Shown here piece by piece: positions 8,024 to 17,218 of a stretch of 64,000 nt of DNA. Positions within the stretch are counted from its first letter, which is position 1. Each line of letters opens with the position of its first letter. The notes beneath the pieces were generated by a model, which was not told where the DNA came from, made no database searches, and saw only the letters and a program-made list of their open reading frames with translations. Made by a program: the position numbers and the translations under genes. The DNA comes from Amycolatopsis oliviviridis. Lineage in GTDB: Bacteria > Actinomycetota > Actinomycetes > Mycobacteriales > Pseudonocardiaceae. The DNA is taken from positions 496,001 through 560,000 of the forward strand of contig NZ_BNAY01000003.1 of NCBI RefSeq assembly GCF_014654365.1, read 5' to 3'.

Positions 8024-11011
8024 GTGCCCGGGCCAGGGGAATTACGGGTGCTGGGCCCGGTCGAAGCGATCGGCCCCACCGGGCGGGCGGAGCTGCACGG
8101 CGCCCGCCAGCGAGCCGTGCTCGGCGTTCTCGCCCTGCACGCGGGCTCGGTCGTCCCGATCCCCCGGCTGGTCGACGTGCTCTGGGGTGAGGACCCGCCC
8201 CGGACCGCGGTGAAGACCCTGCACAGCCACGTCGCCAGGATCCGGCAGGCGCTGGAGGACTGCGGGTTCCCGCCGGTCCTGCTGACCCGCAAACCTGGCT
8301 ACGTCCTGACGGTCGCTCCGTCCTCAGTCGACGCTCTCCGCTTCGAAGAAGAACTTCGTGCCGCCAAGCGGAGCAACGCCGGCCAAGCGGTGACCGCGTT
8401 GCGCGAAGCGTTGCGGACCTGGCGCGGCGAAGCGTTCGCGGACGCCGAACTCGACGGCTGGGGGCTACGCGAGGTCGAACGGCTTCAAGAACTTCGGCTG
8501 TCCGCCTGGGAAGAACTCTGGGACGCCGAACTGAGGCTCGGTGAACACGAGGAGGTCCTCCGGGAACTTCCGCGGCTTCGGGCCGAGCAGCCGTATCGCG
8601 AACGGCTCGCCGCGCTGCACATGCTCGCCCTGCATCGCTCCGGAAGACATGCCGAGGCGCTGGAGACGTTCCAGGCGGTGCGCCGGGGGCTGGCCGACGA
8701 GTTCGGCGTCGACCCCGGCCCTGAACTGGTCGAACTGCATACGGCGATCCTGCGTCGCGCGCCCGAACTCGACGCGCCCGCGCGGGGCACGGCACCCGCG
8801 CAACTGCCCGCGCGGGTCGGGCATTTCACCGGACGACAGCAAGAGCTCGCGTCGCTCGACAGCCTTCTCGACGAACCCGAGCCGCCGGTCGTCGTCATCT
8901 CCGGCGCGGCCGGGATGGGCAAATCCGCGCTCGCCGTGCAGTGGGCGCACCACATCGCGGACCGCTTCCCCGACGGTCAGCTCTTCCTCGACCTCGCCGG
9001 GCACGACCCGCACGAAGCGATCTCGCCGGGTGACGCGCTCGCTCATCTGTCGCGGGGGCTCGGCCTCCCCGATGACCGGCTGCCCGACGCGACGGCCGAA
9101 CGCGCGGCGCTCTACCGCTCGCTGTTGCACGGCAAGCGATGCGTGATCGTCGCCGACAACGCGGGCGGTGTGGACCAGATCCTTCCGCTGGTGCCCGGGA
9201 CGGCGAAAGCACTGCTGATCGTGACCAGCAGGCAGACCCTGGCCGCGCTCGGCAGCAGGCACGCCGTCCGCGTGTTCGCCCTCGACGCCCTGGCCGACAC
9301 GGAATCGATCACCCTGCTCACCCGGGTGCTGGGCGCCGATCGAATCGCCGGTGAACCCGCGCAGGCCGCGCGGCTGGCCAGGCTGTGCGACGGGATGCCG
9401 CTGGCACTGCGGATCGCCGCCGCCCGGCTGAGCGGCGAGCCGGGCCGTCCGATCGCGGAACTCACCCAGGAGCTGACCGGCGCCGGCCGACTGGAAACCC
9501 TTGCCGTGCAAGGGGATTCCCGGACCGTCAAAACCGTCCTCGCGAGCGCCTACCTACCGCTGGACCACGGCCCGGCACAGCTGTTCCGGCTGTCCGGGCT
9601 GATCCCGGGGACGTCGTTCAGCCCGGCACTCGGCAGCGCGTTGTGCGGGGTGCCCGCCGAAGCGGGCCGGACCGCGGTCGCCGCGCTGTCCGCCGCGCAT
9701 CTGATCACCCCGGCGGGGCGGGATCGCTATCGCCTCCACGATCTGATCCGTGAGTTCGCCGTCGCGTGCGCCCGCGCCGACGAGACGACGTCCGGCCGCG
9801 CCGAAGCGGCCGACCGGCTGATCGACTGGTATCTGCACGTCGCCGCGGAGGCGAACCGGGTCATCGATCCGAACCGCGATCTGGTCACCCCGGCGCTGCG
9901 TCACCCTCCTCCCGGGCGTCCGTTCCCGGCGGAACGGCGAGCGGCGCTGGCGTTCCTGGGCGCCGAACGCGCGAACCTGCTGCCGGTGGTGCGGTTCGCG
10001 CGTGAGCACGGCCGCAACACCGCCGCCTGGCAGCTCACCTACCTGCTGACCAGTTTCTACGACACCACGGGTGGCTGGAACGAGCGGATCGGGCTCTGCC
10101 GCGAAGGGGCCGCGGCGGCCGCCGAGCTCGACGATCCCTTGGCCGAGGCGGAAATGCTGCGTGCGCTGGGCGCGGCCTACTTCATGACCCGCAGGCTGAC
10201 GGACGCGCTCGAAACCAACGCCCGCGCGTTGAAGGCCGCCCGTGCCGCGGGCGATCTCGAAGGCGAAGGCCATATCTACAACAACACCGCGAACGCCTAC
10301 GCCGCGCTGCGCCGGTTCGACGAGGCGATCACCGCGTACCGGCTCGCGGTGGAGCGGTGCACCTCGGCGGGCAACCGGCTCGGGCGCGCGCTGTCCCAGC
10401 GCAACCTGGGCCACGCCTACATCCGCCGCGGTCAGCCGATGGACGGTCTCAGCCCGCTGACGGCCGCGCTGGAGACGTTCCGCGAACTCGGCAACGCCCG
10501 GCTGGAAGCCGCCACTCTGGACACCCTCGGCGAGGCATACGAGGAACTCGGCGATCATGAAGTCGCGCTGGACCACCTCGGCAAGGCACTGGCCGCCTCG
10601 CGGGCGATCGGCGACCGGTGGCAGGAGTGGGAGTCGCTGCTGCACGCCGGCCAGGTCCACCTGGCCCGCCGTGATTTCCGGGCCGCGCGGGACGATTTCG
10701 ACCAGGCCTTGCTGATCAGCCGGGACGTCGGGAACCGGCACAGCGAGGCGGCCGCGCTCGACCGGCTCGGCCGGGCCCACCTCGGACTCGGCGACCTGCC
10801 CGCGGCACGGGAGAACCTGGAGCGTGGCCTCGCGGTCCGGGAGAGCGTACCGGACCCGTACGAGGAGGCTCACCTGCATCGTGACCTCGGCGACCTCGAA
10901 ACACGATGCGGCGACACGGCCGCCGCGGCCGCCCACTGGGCTCGAGCGATCGAGCTGTACCGGCGGGCGAACGCGACGGCCGACGCCGACCTCGTCACCG
11001 GGCGGGGCTGA
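8024..11011 (+). CDS. AfsR/SARP-family regulator with NB-ARC and TPR domains
   Basis: 995 aa, GTG 8024 preceded by GGAGGGAGCAGA. Order: OmpR-type winged helix (about 5-95; LWGEDPPRTAVKTLHSHVARIR), bacterial activation domain BTAD (about 96-245; VDALRFEEEL, GRHAEALETFQAVRRGL), NB-ARC ATPase (about 262-590; Walker A GAAGMGKSA at 293-301, DGMPLALRIAAARL), then TPR repeats (about 680-985). This is the AfsR architecture: an ATP-controlled activator of secondary metabolism or development, tuned by other proteins through its TPRs. No biosynthetic cluster is present here; the nearest candidate targets are the two secreted-protein genes on either side. Its 3' end overlaps the convergent Calx-beta gene by 17 bp. 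Confidence 0.9.
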   Translation: MPGPGELRVLGPVEAIGPTGRAELHGARQRAVLGVLALHAGSVVPIPRLVDVLWGEDPPRTAVKTLHSHVARIRQALEDCGFPPVLLTRKPGYVLTVAPSSVDALRFEEELRAAKRSNAGQAVTALREALRTWRGEAFADAELDGWGLREVERLQELRLSAWEELWDAELRLGEHEEVLRELPRLRAEQPYRERLAALHMLALHRSGRHAEALETFQAVRRGLADEFGVDPGPELVELHTAILRRAPELDAPARGTAPAQLPARVGHFTGRQQELASLDSLLDEPEPPVVVISGAAGMGKSALAVQWAHHIADRFPDGQLFLDLAGHDPHEAISPGDALAHLSRGLGLPDDRLPDATAERAALYRSLLHGKRCVIVADNAGGVDQILPLVPGTAKALLIVTSRQTLAALGSRHAVRVFALDALADTESITLLTRVLGADRIAGEPAQAARLARLCDGMPLALRIAAARLSGEPGRPIAELTQELTGAGRLETLAVQGDSRTVKTVLASAYLPLDHGPAQLFRLSGLIPGTSFSPALGSALCGVPAEAGRTAVAALSAAHLITPAGRDRYRLHDLIREFAVACARADETTSGRAEAADRLIDWYLHVAAEANRVIDPNRDLVTPALRHPPPGRPFPAERRAALAFLGAERANLLPVVRFAREHGRNTAAWQLTYLLTSFYDTTGGWNERIGLCREGAAAAAELDDPLAEAEMLRALGAAYFMTRRLTDALETNARALKAARAAGDLEGEGHIYNNTANAYAALRRFDEAITAYRLAVERCTSAGNRLGRALSQRNLGHAYIRRGQPMDGLSPLTAALETFRELGNARLEAATLDTLGEAYEELGDHEVALDHLGKALAASRAIGDRWQEWESLLHAGQVHLARRDFRAARDDFDQALLISRDVGNRHSEAAALDRLGRAHLGLGDLPAARENLERGLAVRESVPDPYEEAHLHRDLGDLETRCGDTAAAAAHWARAIELYRRANATADADLVTGRG

Positions 11012-11795
11012 TCACCACGGTCGAGGTCGAGTACACGAGCTTGCCCTGGGACGGCTCGAAGAACTCGACCCGCGCCTTCCCCGTTTGCCCCGGCGAGGGA
11101 GTGAATTCGGCGTACGCCCTGGTCTCACCACGCTGGAAGGTGACGACACCGTCCTTCACCGGCACGTGGCCGGAACCTTCGGTGCGGTAGCGGATCGTGA
11201 GCGGTCCCGACCACGGCCGGGAGAGCACGACAGGCACCTTGCAGCTCGCGCCCTGAGCGAAGTTGGGCGGGATCGACCAGCAGATCTCACCCTCCTGAGT
11301 GGTGGCCAGCGGTGCGGTCTTGACCGTGTCGTCGTCGGCCACCCAGGCGACTCCGACGCTGTGCCCGATCCGAACTCCCTTCTCGCCGTACAGGCGCAGG
11401 GAGAACATCTCGTCGTTCTCCACGAGGGAGTCGGCGCGGACCTTGACCGCGACGGTCTGCGGGTCGGTCCTGCCGGACCAGGTCAGCGTGCCCGCGCTCG
11501 GCAGGTAGTCGACCCCTTCCTTGGCGGTGAAGGCCGGATCGACCGGCGACCCGTTGCCTTCGATCGTCCGGTACTCGACCGATCCCTGCGGCGGGCAGCC
11601 ACCGCCGGCGAGGGAAACGGTGAAGAGGAAGGTGGTGTACCCGGCGCTCGTCCCCTCGGCCTGGCTCACACCGCTGACGTCGGCCACGGGCGCCGTGCAG
11701 CCCGCTTCCCCGCCCTCGGCCACCGGTACCGCGATTCCGAACGTGATCGCGAGCGCCGCCCCCAGCGTCGTGATCCGTCTCATCCTTGGTCCCAT
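10995..11795 (-). CDS. secreted Calx-beta-like domain protein
   Basis: 266 aa. ATG 11795 is preferred (AAGGGGTGG about 9 bp upstream); ATG 11783 is the alternative. A signal peptide (MRRITTLGAALAITFGIAVPVAEGG) is followed by a Calx-beta-type sandwich: KEGVDYLPSAGTLTWSG, VAVKVRADSLVENDEMFSLRL and VADDD are the usual strand and calcium-loop phrases. A second beta domain with two cysteines follows (ICWSIPPNFAQGASCKVPV) and ends in a further Calx-beta-like segment. Such modules mediate calcium-dependent adhesion or protein contacts outside the cell. The stop lies inside the convergent SARP gene (overlap 10995-11011). The 11-bp GGTTG repeat upstream suggests control by that regulator. Confidence 0.75.
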   Translation of the reverse strand: MGPRMRRITTLGAALAITFGIAVPVAEGGEAGCTAPVADVSGVSQAEGTSAGYTTFLFTVSLAGGGCPPQGSVEYRTIEGNGSPVDPAFTAKEGVDYLPSAGTLTWSGRTDPQTVAVKVRADSLVENDEMFSLRLYGEKGVRIGHSVGVAWVADDDTVKTAPLATTQEGEICWSIPPNFAQGASCKVPVVLSRPWSGPLTIRYRTEGSGHVPVKDGVVTFQRGETRAYAEFTPSPGQTGKARVEFFEPSQGKLVYSTSTVVISPAR

Positions 11796-11851
11796 CGAGC
11801 GTCCACCCCTTCCGGCGGGCCGCCGCGGCCCGCTGCGACATGGGTAACCGA

Positions 11852-11872
11852 GTGAGGTTGTCGTGAGGTTGT
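11852..11872 (-). promoter_or_regulatory. tandem GTGAGGTTGT direct repeat, candidate SARP box
   Basis: GTGAGGTTGT occurs at 11852-11861 and, identically, at 11863-11872, an 11-bp period, 57 bp upstream of the Calx-beta gene start. The geometry (identical half-sites on one face of the helix, upstream of a promoter) is that of SARP boxes, and the core GGTTG matches the repeat at 7924-7939. Confidence 0.5.
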
Positions 11873-11972
11873 GACCACTCGAAGCAAACATGAAAATTAT
11901 TCATGGCCATCGCTGCCCGCGACGTACTACGCTTCGGTAACCAGGCAAAGACGCGTGAGGAAAGGGCAGTCG

Positions 11973-13397
11973 ATGGGCGATGTTGCGGCACGGTTCGCCG
12001 AGATCGTCGGGGACACGAATCTGCTTTCAGGCGAAGCGATCCCCGAGGACTACGCACACGACGAGGCTTTGACCATCAGCCCACAGCAGCCCGCCTACCT
12101 GGCGAAACCGGGGAGCGCGGAGGAGGTCGCGGAGCTGCTCAAAGCCGCGAGTGAACACGGCGTACCGGTGACGGCGAGAGGGTCGGGCACCGGGCTTTCG
12201 GGTGGTGCGCAGCCCCGCGAAGACGGCCTGGTGATCTCCTTCGAGCGCATGAACGCCGTGCTGGAGGTCGACACCGAGAACCACGTCGCCGTCGTCCAGC
12301 CGGGCGTCACACTGTCCGAATTGGACGAAAAGACCACCGCGGCCGGGCTCGGTTACACCGTCCACCCGGGTGAACTGAGCGCGAGCGTCGGCGGCAACGT
12401 CGGAACGAACGCGGGTGGCATGCGCGCGGTCAAGTACGGCGTCACGCGGCACAACGTCGTGGGCCTCCAGGCGGTGCTGCCGACCGGCGAGATCATCCGG
12501 ACCGGCGGCAAGACCTCGAAGGTCTCGACCGGATACGACCTGACCCAGCTGATCATCGGCTCCGAGGGCACCCTCGCGATCGCGACCGAGGTCATCGTGA
12601 AGCTGTACCCGCGCCTGCCCCATGGCGCCACGGTGTTCGCCCCGTTCGAGACCTTCGACGAGGTGATGACCGTCGTCCCGAAGATCGTCTCCAGCGGGCT
12701 CTCGCCGCACATCCTCGAATACATCGACAACCTGACGCTCGCCGCGATCAGCTACAACGAGAAACTCAGCCTCGGCGTCCCGGACGCCATCCGCGACACC
12801 GCGCAGGCGTATCTGGTGGTGGCGCTGGAAAACCGGGACGACGACCGGTTGCACGCCGACATCGAGGAACTCGGCGGCATGCTGGGCGATCTCGGCGCGA
12901 TGGACGTGTACGTGCTCGAAGGCAGTTCGGCACGCAAGCTCATCGAAGCTCGCGAGAAGGCGTTCTGGACTGCCAAGGCCGCGGGTGCCGACGACGTCAT
13001 CGACGTGGTGGTCCCTAGGTCCGCGATGCCGGAGTTCCTGCGGCGGAGCAGGGAAATGGCACTCTCGCGCGAGGCGGGCGCACTCGGCTGCGGGCACGCC
13101 GGCGACGGCAACGTCCACCTCGCCATCTTCTGCAAGGACCCGGAGAAGCGGAAGCGACTGCTGACCGACATCTTCGCGCTCGGCATGGAACTCGGCGGCG
13201 CGATCTCCGGCGAGCACGGCCTCGGGAAGGCCAAGTCCGGCTACTTCCTCGACCTGGAGGACCCGGCGAAGATCGCGCTGATGCGCCGGATCAAAGAGAC
13301 CTTCGACCCGGCCGGGATCCTCAACCCCGGCGTTCTTTTCGCCGAGCCCGGGGGCGGAGCAGAGGCGAAACAGTCAAACCGGCCGGCTACGACATGA
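11973..13397 (+). CDS. FAD-linked oxidase, GlcD / D-lactate dehydrogenase type
   Basis: 474 aa. ATG 11973 follows GAAAGGG. The N-terminal PCMH-type FAD domain shows VTARGSGTGLSGG, GYTVHPGELSASVGGNVGTNAGGM and IGSEGTLAIATEV; the C-terminal cap shows LGCGHAGDGNVHLAIF and ISGEHGLGKAKSGY, the substrate/metal-histidine motifs of glycolate oxidase GlcD and D-lactate dehydrogenases. It oxidises a 2-hydroxy acid to the 2-oxo acid in the cytoplasm or at the membrane. No GlcE/GlcF subunits are adjacent, which favours a stand-alone D-2-hydroxyacid dehydrogenase. The ThDP enzyme just downstream on the same strand could act on the 2-oxo acid formed (for example glyoxylate or pyruvate). Confidence 0.85.
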   Translation: MGDVAARFAEIVGDTNLLSGEAIPEDYAHDEALTISPQQPAYLAKPGSAEEVAELLKAASEHGVPVTARGSGTGLSGGAQPREDGLVISFERMNAVLEVDTENHVAVVQPGVTLSELDEKTTAAGLGYTVHPGELSASVGGNVGTNAGGMRAVKYGVTRHNVVGLQAVLPTGEIIRTGGKTSKVSTGYDLTQLIIGSEGTLAIATEVIVKLYPRLPHGATVFAPFETFDEVMTVVPKIVSSGLSPHILEYIDNLTLAAISYNEKLSLGVPDAIRDTAQAYLVVALENRDDDRLHADIEELGGMLGDLGAMDVYVLEGSSARKLIEAREKAFWTAKAAGADDVIDVVVPRSAMPEFLRRSREMALSREAGALGCGHAGDGNVHLAIFCKDPEKRKRLLTDIFALGMELGGAISGEHGLGKAKSGYFLDLEDPAKIALMRRIKETFDPAGILNPGVLFAEPGGGAEAKQSNRPATT

Positions 13398-13534
13398 ACC
13401 CGCCCCGGCCGAAGGCCCCGCTATCGCGGCGCCAGGGCGCCGTGCGAGGCCAGGCCTGGCAGGTCCTGAAAGAGCGCCCTGTCGATGTGATCGCGGCCGC
13501 GGGTTCACCAGCAGACACTGAGAGGGCTTGAAAA

Positions 13535-15097
13535 GTGAGTGAGATGAACGGCGCCCAGTCCCTGATCCGCACGCTCGTCGACAGTGGCGTCGATGTGTGT
13601 TTCTCGAACCCCGGAACTTCGGAGATGCACTTCGTGGCCGCGCTCGACACCGTGCCCGAGATGCGCGGCGTGCTCGGCCTGTTCGAAGGCGTCGTCACCG
13701 GCGCCGCGGACGGGTACGCGCGGATCGCCGACAAGCCGGCGGCCACCCTGTTGCACCTCGGCCCGGGTCTCGGGAACGGGCTGGCGAACCTGCACAACGC
13801 TCGTCGCGCGCACACGCCGATCGTCAACGTGATCGGCGATCACGCGACCTACCACAAGCAGTACGACGCCCCGCTCGAATCGGACATCGAAGCCGTCGCC
13901 GGTTCGCTCCAGGGCTGGGTGCGCCGCTCCGAGCACACGAAGGACGTCGGTGCCGACGCCGCCGCGGCGGTCGCGGCCTCGCAGGACGCCCCCGGTCAGG
14001 TGGCGACGCTGATCCTTCCCGCCGACGCGTCCTGGGGTGAGGGCGGCGAGACCTGCGCGCCCATCCCGCCGAGGATCCCGCAGGTCGTCGACGCGACGAA
14101 GGTCAAGAACATCGCCGAAGTGCTGGCCAGCGGTGAACCGGTGGCACTGCTCGTCGGCGGCGGTGGCTGCCGTGAGGCCGGGCTGCGCGCGACCAGCCGG
14201 ATCGCCGCCGCGACCGGGGTGAAGGCGTTCGTCGAGACGTTCCCCGCCCGGCTCGAACGCGGCGAAGGCCTGCCGACGATCGAGCGGCTGGGCTATCTCG
14301 CCGAGCAGGTCGCGTACCAGCTCGACGGGATCAAGCACGTGATCGTCGCCGGGACGAAGGCCCCCGTGTCGTTCTTCGCCTACCCCGGCAAGGCGAGCGA
14401 CCTGGTACCCGAAGGCGCGCAGGTCCATGTGCTGGCCGAAGTCGGACAGGACGTCTCGCGGGCCCTGACCGACGTCGCGGACCTGGTCGCCGCCGAGACG
14501 GAACCGGTGCTGCAGGAGGCCTCGCGGCCCGCGCTGCCGTCCGGGCCGCTGACGCCGCAGAACTGGGTCGAGGTGATCGGCGCGCTGCTGCCGGAGCGCG
14601 CGATCATCGCCGACGAGGCCAACACCTCCGGTCTTCTGCTGCCCGCCGCGACCGCGGGTGCGCCGCGGCACGACGTGCTGACCCTGACCGGCGGCGCGAT
14701 CGGTTACGGCATGCCCGTCGCGACCGGCGCGGCCGTCGCCGCGCCGGACCGGCCGGTGATCAACCTGCAGTCCGACGGCAGCGCGCTCTACACGATTTCG
14801 GCGTTGTGGACGCAGGCGCGGGAGAACCTCGACGTCACCACGGTCCTGCTCAACAACCGCGCGTACGCGATCCTGCGGCTGGAACTGCAGCGCGTCGGCG
14901 CGGACGCCAGCGGTCCCAAGGCGAACGAACTGCTCGACCTTTCCCGGCCGGACATGGACTTCGTCAAGATCGCCGAGGGCATGGGCGTCCCGGCGACCAG
15001 GGCGACGACCGCGGAAGAACTGGCCGAACAGTTCCAGCGCGCGCTCGCCGAGCCGGGACCGCACCTGATCGACGCCATCGTTCCGACGCTGTTCTGA
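13535..15097 (+). CDS. thiamine-diphosphate enzyme, acetolactate synthase-like
   Basis: 520 aa; GTG 13535 follows AGAGGG by 9 bp. The PYR domain carries the activating glutamate in LGLFEGVVTGAADGYAR, the middle domain is reduced, and the PP domain carries the Mg-ThDP motif (QSDGSALYTISALWTQ ... TVLLNNRAYAIL). It belongs to the IlvB/IlvX/benzoylformate-decarboxylase family. FSNPGTSEMH at the start and the short length (true biosynthetic IlvB is about 570-620 aa with FAD and an IlvN partner) argue for a stand-alone 2-oxo acid decarboxylase or carboligase. It follows the FAD oxidase by 137 bp on the same strand. Reaction not determined. Confidence 0.8.
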   Translation: MSEMNGAQSLIRTLVDSGVDVCFSNPGTSEMHFVAALDTVPEMRGVLGLFEGVVTGAADGYARIADKPAATLLHLGPGLGNGLANLHNARRAHTPIVNVIGDHATYHKQYDAPLESDIEAVAGSLQGWVRRSEHTKDVGADAAAAVAASQDAPGQVATLILPADASWGEGGETCAPIPPRIPQVVDATKVKNIAEVLASGEPVALLVGGGGCREAGLRATSRIAAATGVKAFVETFPARLERGEGLPTIERLGYLAEQVAYQLDGIKHVIVAGTKAPVSFFAYPGKASDLVPEGAQVHVLAEVGQDVSRALTDVADLVAAETEPVLQEASRPALPSGPLTPQNWVEVIGALLPERAIIADEANTSGLLLPAATAGAPRHDVLTLTGGAIGYGMPVATGAAVAAPDRPVINLQSDGSALYTISALWTQARENLDVTTVLLNNRAYAILRLELQRVGADASGPKANELLDLSRPDMDFVKIAEGMGVPATRATTAEELAEQFQRALAEPGPHLIDAIVPTLF

Positions 15098-15124
15098 GCG
15101 GAGCCCCCTCCTCGTGCGATGAGT

Positions 15125-15154
15125 CCTGTGCGATGAATCCCTTCATCGCACAGG
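15125..15154. terminator. hairpin between convergent genes
   Basis: 13-bp perfect stem CCTGTGCGATGAA (15125-15137) with 15142-15154 and a 4-nt loop; a weaker outer pairing GTGCG / CGCAC extends it. It lies between the stops of the ThDP enzyme (15097) and the convergent MFS gene (15175). Confidence 0.75.
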
Positions 15155-15174
15155 CTTCACCGCACGCAGGGGCG

Positions 15175-16602
15175 CTAGTGGACCGACGCGACCAGAGGTT
15201 CGGGCTGGCGCTGCTTCGGGACGAAGGCGGTCAGGACGAGTCCCAGCAGTGCCGCGCCCGCGGCGACCATGAAGCTCAGCCGGAACCCCGTCGCGGACGG
15301 CACGGAGACCCCGCCGACGGTGACCGCCAGCGACGCGAGCATGGTCGCCATCACCGCGCTGGACGTCGACGTGCCGACAGAGCGCATCAGCGAGTTCAAC
15401 CCGTTCGCGGACGCGGTTTCGGTGACCGGCACCGAGCCCATGATCAGCGCGGGCATGGCCGCGTAGGCGATGCCGACGCCACCACCGATGATGATCGACG
15501 CCGTGATCAGCTCGACGGCGTTGTCCATCAACACGGTCGCGAAGACGTACCCGGCCGCGATGGTGCCGGCGCCGACCATCAGCGTCGTACGCGGGCCGTA
15601 ACGCTCGATGAGCCTGGCCGAAACCGGCGACAGCATGAACATGACCAGCCCGTTCGGCGCCAGGCAGAGCCCGGCCTGCACCATCGTCAGGCCGAGGCCG
15701 TAGCCGGTCGACCCGGGCGCCTGCAGCAACTGCGGGAACGACAACGCCATCGAGTACAGCGCGAACCCGATCATGATCGACGCGAGGTTGGTGAACAGCA
15801 CTGGCCGCCGGGCGGACACCCGCAGGTCCACGAGCGGATCGCGGCGCCGCAACTGGTAGGCGCCCCAGACCAGCAGCATCACCACCGCGGTCCCGGCGAA
15901 GCCGAGGGTGCGGCCGCTGCCCCAGCCCCATTCACCGCCCTTGACGATCGGCAGCAGCAGGCAGACGAGTCCGGCTGTCAGCCCCAGAGCTCCGAGGTAG
16001 TCGAACGGCGCCGGTGTCTTCACCGGCGACTCCGGCACCACGAACAGGATCAGCAGGCCGCAGACGAGCCCCAGTCCCGCCGACGCCCAGAAGAGGACGT
16101 GCCAGTCGGCGTTCTGCGCGACCAGCGCCGACACCGGGAGCCCGATGGCGCCGCCGACACCGAGCGTCGAACTCATCACCGAGATCGCGGCGCCGACTCG
16201 TTCCGGCGCGAGTTCGTCGCGCATGATGCTGATGCCCAGCGGGATCGCACCCATCGCGCAGCCCTGCAATCCCCGGCCGACGACCATCAGCGCGAGCGAG
16301 CTGGTCAGCGCGGACACCACCGAACCGACGACCAGGAAGCCCAGGCTGATCAGCAGCAACCGGCGTTTACCGTAGAGATCGCCGAGCCTGCCGCTCACCG
16401 GCATCACCACGGCTCCGGCGATCAGGGTCGCCGTCACCACCCACGAAGCGTCCGACGGGGTCGTGTCGAGCAGCCGGGGAAACGCCGGGATGAGCGGGAC
16501 CACCAGGGTCTGCATGAACGAGGCCACCAAACCGCAGGTGGCGAGTACGACGACGAAGATCCGGGGCGAAGGTGCCCGTCCGACCGGTTTCACCTTGTGC
16601 AT
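15175..16602 (-). CDS. MFS transporter, DHA2 (14-TMS) drug exporter type
   Basis: 475 aa with about 14 hydrophobic segments. The motif A loop between TMS2 and 3 reads GRLGDLYGKRRLLL, motif B is in VVGRGLQGCAMGAIPLG, and motif C-like GAIGLPVSALVAQ follows, as in proton-driven DHA2 exporters. Start ATG 16602 (MHKVKPVGR). No clear ribosome site sits directly upstream; an AGGAGGG lies about 25 bp further up, too far to be used from this start. It probably exports a toxic small molecule. Expression unit appears single, ending at the convergent hairpin at 15125. Confidence 0.85.
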   Translation of the reverse strand: MHKVKPVGRAPSPRIFVVVLATCGLVASFMQTLVVPLIPAFPRLLDTTPSDASWVVTATLIAGAVVMPVSGRLGDLYGKRRLLLISLGFLVVGSVVSALTSSLALMVVGRGLQGCAMGAIPLGISIMRDELAPERVGAAISVMSSTLGVGGAIGLPVSALVAQNADWHVLFWASAGLGLVCGLLILFVVPESPVKTPAPFDYLGALGLTAGLVCLLLPIVKGGEWGWGSGRTLGFAGTAVVMLLVWGAYQLRRRDPLVDLRVSARRPVLFTNLASIMIGFALYSMALSFPQLLQAPGSTGYGLGLTMVQAGLCLAPNGLVMFMLSPVSARLIERYGPRTTLMVGAGTIAAGYVFATVLMDNAVELITASIIIGGGVGIAYAAMPALIMGSVPVTETASANGLNSLMRSVGTSTSSAVMATMLASLAVTVGGVSVPSATGFRLSFMVAAGAALLGLVLTAFVPKQRQPEPLVASVH

Positions 16603-16659
16603 CCCATGATCCGACCTTACACAGCACCACCCTCCTGAGTGAATGATTGTCCGACGGGA

Positions 16660-17145
16660 TCACAACCAGGTGCGGACCCCACCGTGCCCGGAACAGGTAC
16701 CGCGGCGATTCTGGCTGTAGCTATAGGAACCGTCTTTGCAGAGCGCGGTGGCGCCGTCGGCCGCGCCGGGTCCGGTCGCCGGCCGATGGACGCAGACGCC
16801 ATCGGTGTTGCGGTAGTAGTCGCTTCCGCACTCCGCCGGATTCGGCGCTTTCGCCGTGGGTGTCGTCTTCGGCCGCGTTTTCGACGGCGTCGGATCGACC
16901 TGTTTCGGCACCGCGACCGCGGCTGTGGTCGTCGGCACGAACTGCTGAGGTGCCGGCGTAGACGTCGTCGGCGGCGGCGACCAGCTACTGCTCAGCGTCG
17001 GCGCTGTCGTTGTCGAAGCGCTCTGTGTTGTCGAAGTGCTCTGCGGCGTGACCCGCCCGGTGGGCACTGTCTCGACCCCGCAGCCTCCGGCGACCAGAAG
17101 CCCGATCGCCAGGGCCATGCCCAGCTTCGTTGTTCTCCTCGGCAT
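16660..17145 (-). CDS. lipoprotein with C-terminal DUF3761 domain
   Basis: 161 aa; ATG 17145 follows GGGAGGT. A lipobox (LLVAGGC, Cys22) predicts attachment to the outer face of the membrane. Residues about 30-105 are a Ser/Thr/Pro-rich spacer (STTQSASTTTAP, PPPTTSTPAP), typical of cell-wall-spanning linkers and likely O-glycosylated. The C-terminal 55 residues (CGSDYYRNTDGVCVHRP ... LCKDGSYSYSQNRRGTCS) match the cysteine-rich DUF3761, a small extracellular domain of unknown function. Localisation is well supported, role unknown. Confidence 0.75.
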   Translation of the reverse strand: MPRRTTKLGMALAIGLLVAGGCGVETVPTGRVTPQSTSTTQSASTTTAPTLSSSWSPPPTTSTPAPQQFVPTTTAAVAVPKQVDPTPSKTRPKTTPTAKAPNPAECGSDYYRNTDGVCVHRPATGPGAADGATALCKDGSYSYSQNRRGTCSGHGGVRTWL

Positions 17146-17218
17146 AACGACCTCCCCAGCACGTGGTAGTGCCGCGTAGTCGGGAGATCGTTCGCCGGTG
17201 TTACTTCCGGCGGGGAGG

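Noticed and set aside
8024..11011. SARP gene as sign of an antibiotic cluster in the window
   Set aside because: No polyketide, peptide synthetase, terpene or lanthipeptide genes are near; only two secreted proteins flank it.
13400..13534. Short GC dyads before the ThDP enzyme gene considered as a terminator
   Set aside because: Only 6-bp arms (GGCGCC, GCCAGG/CCTGGC), common by chance at this base composition.
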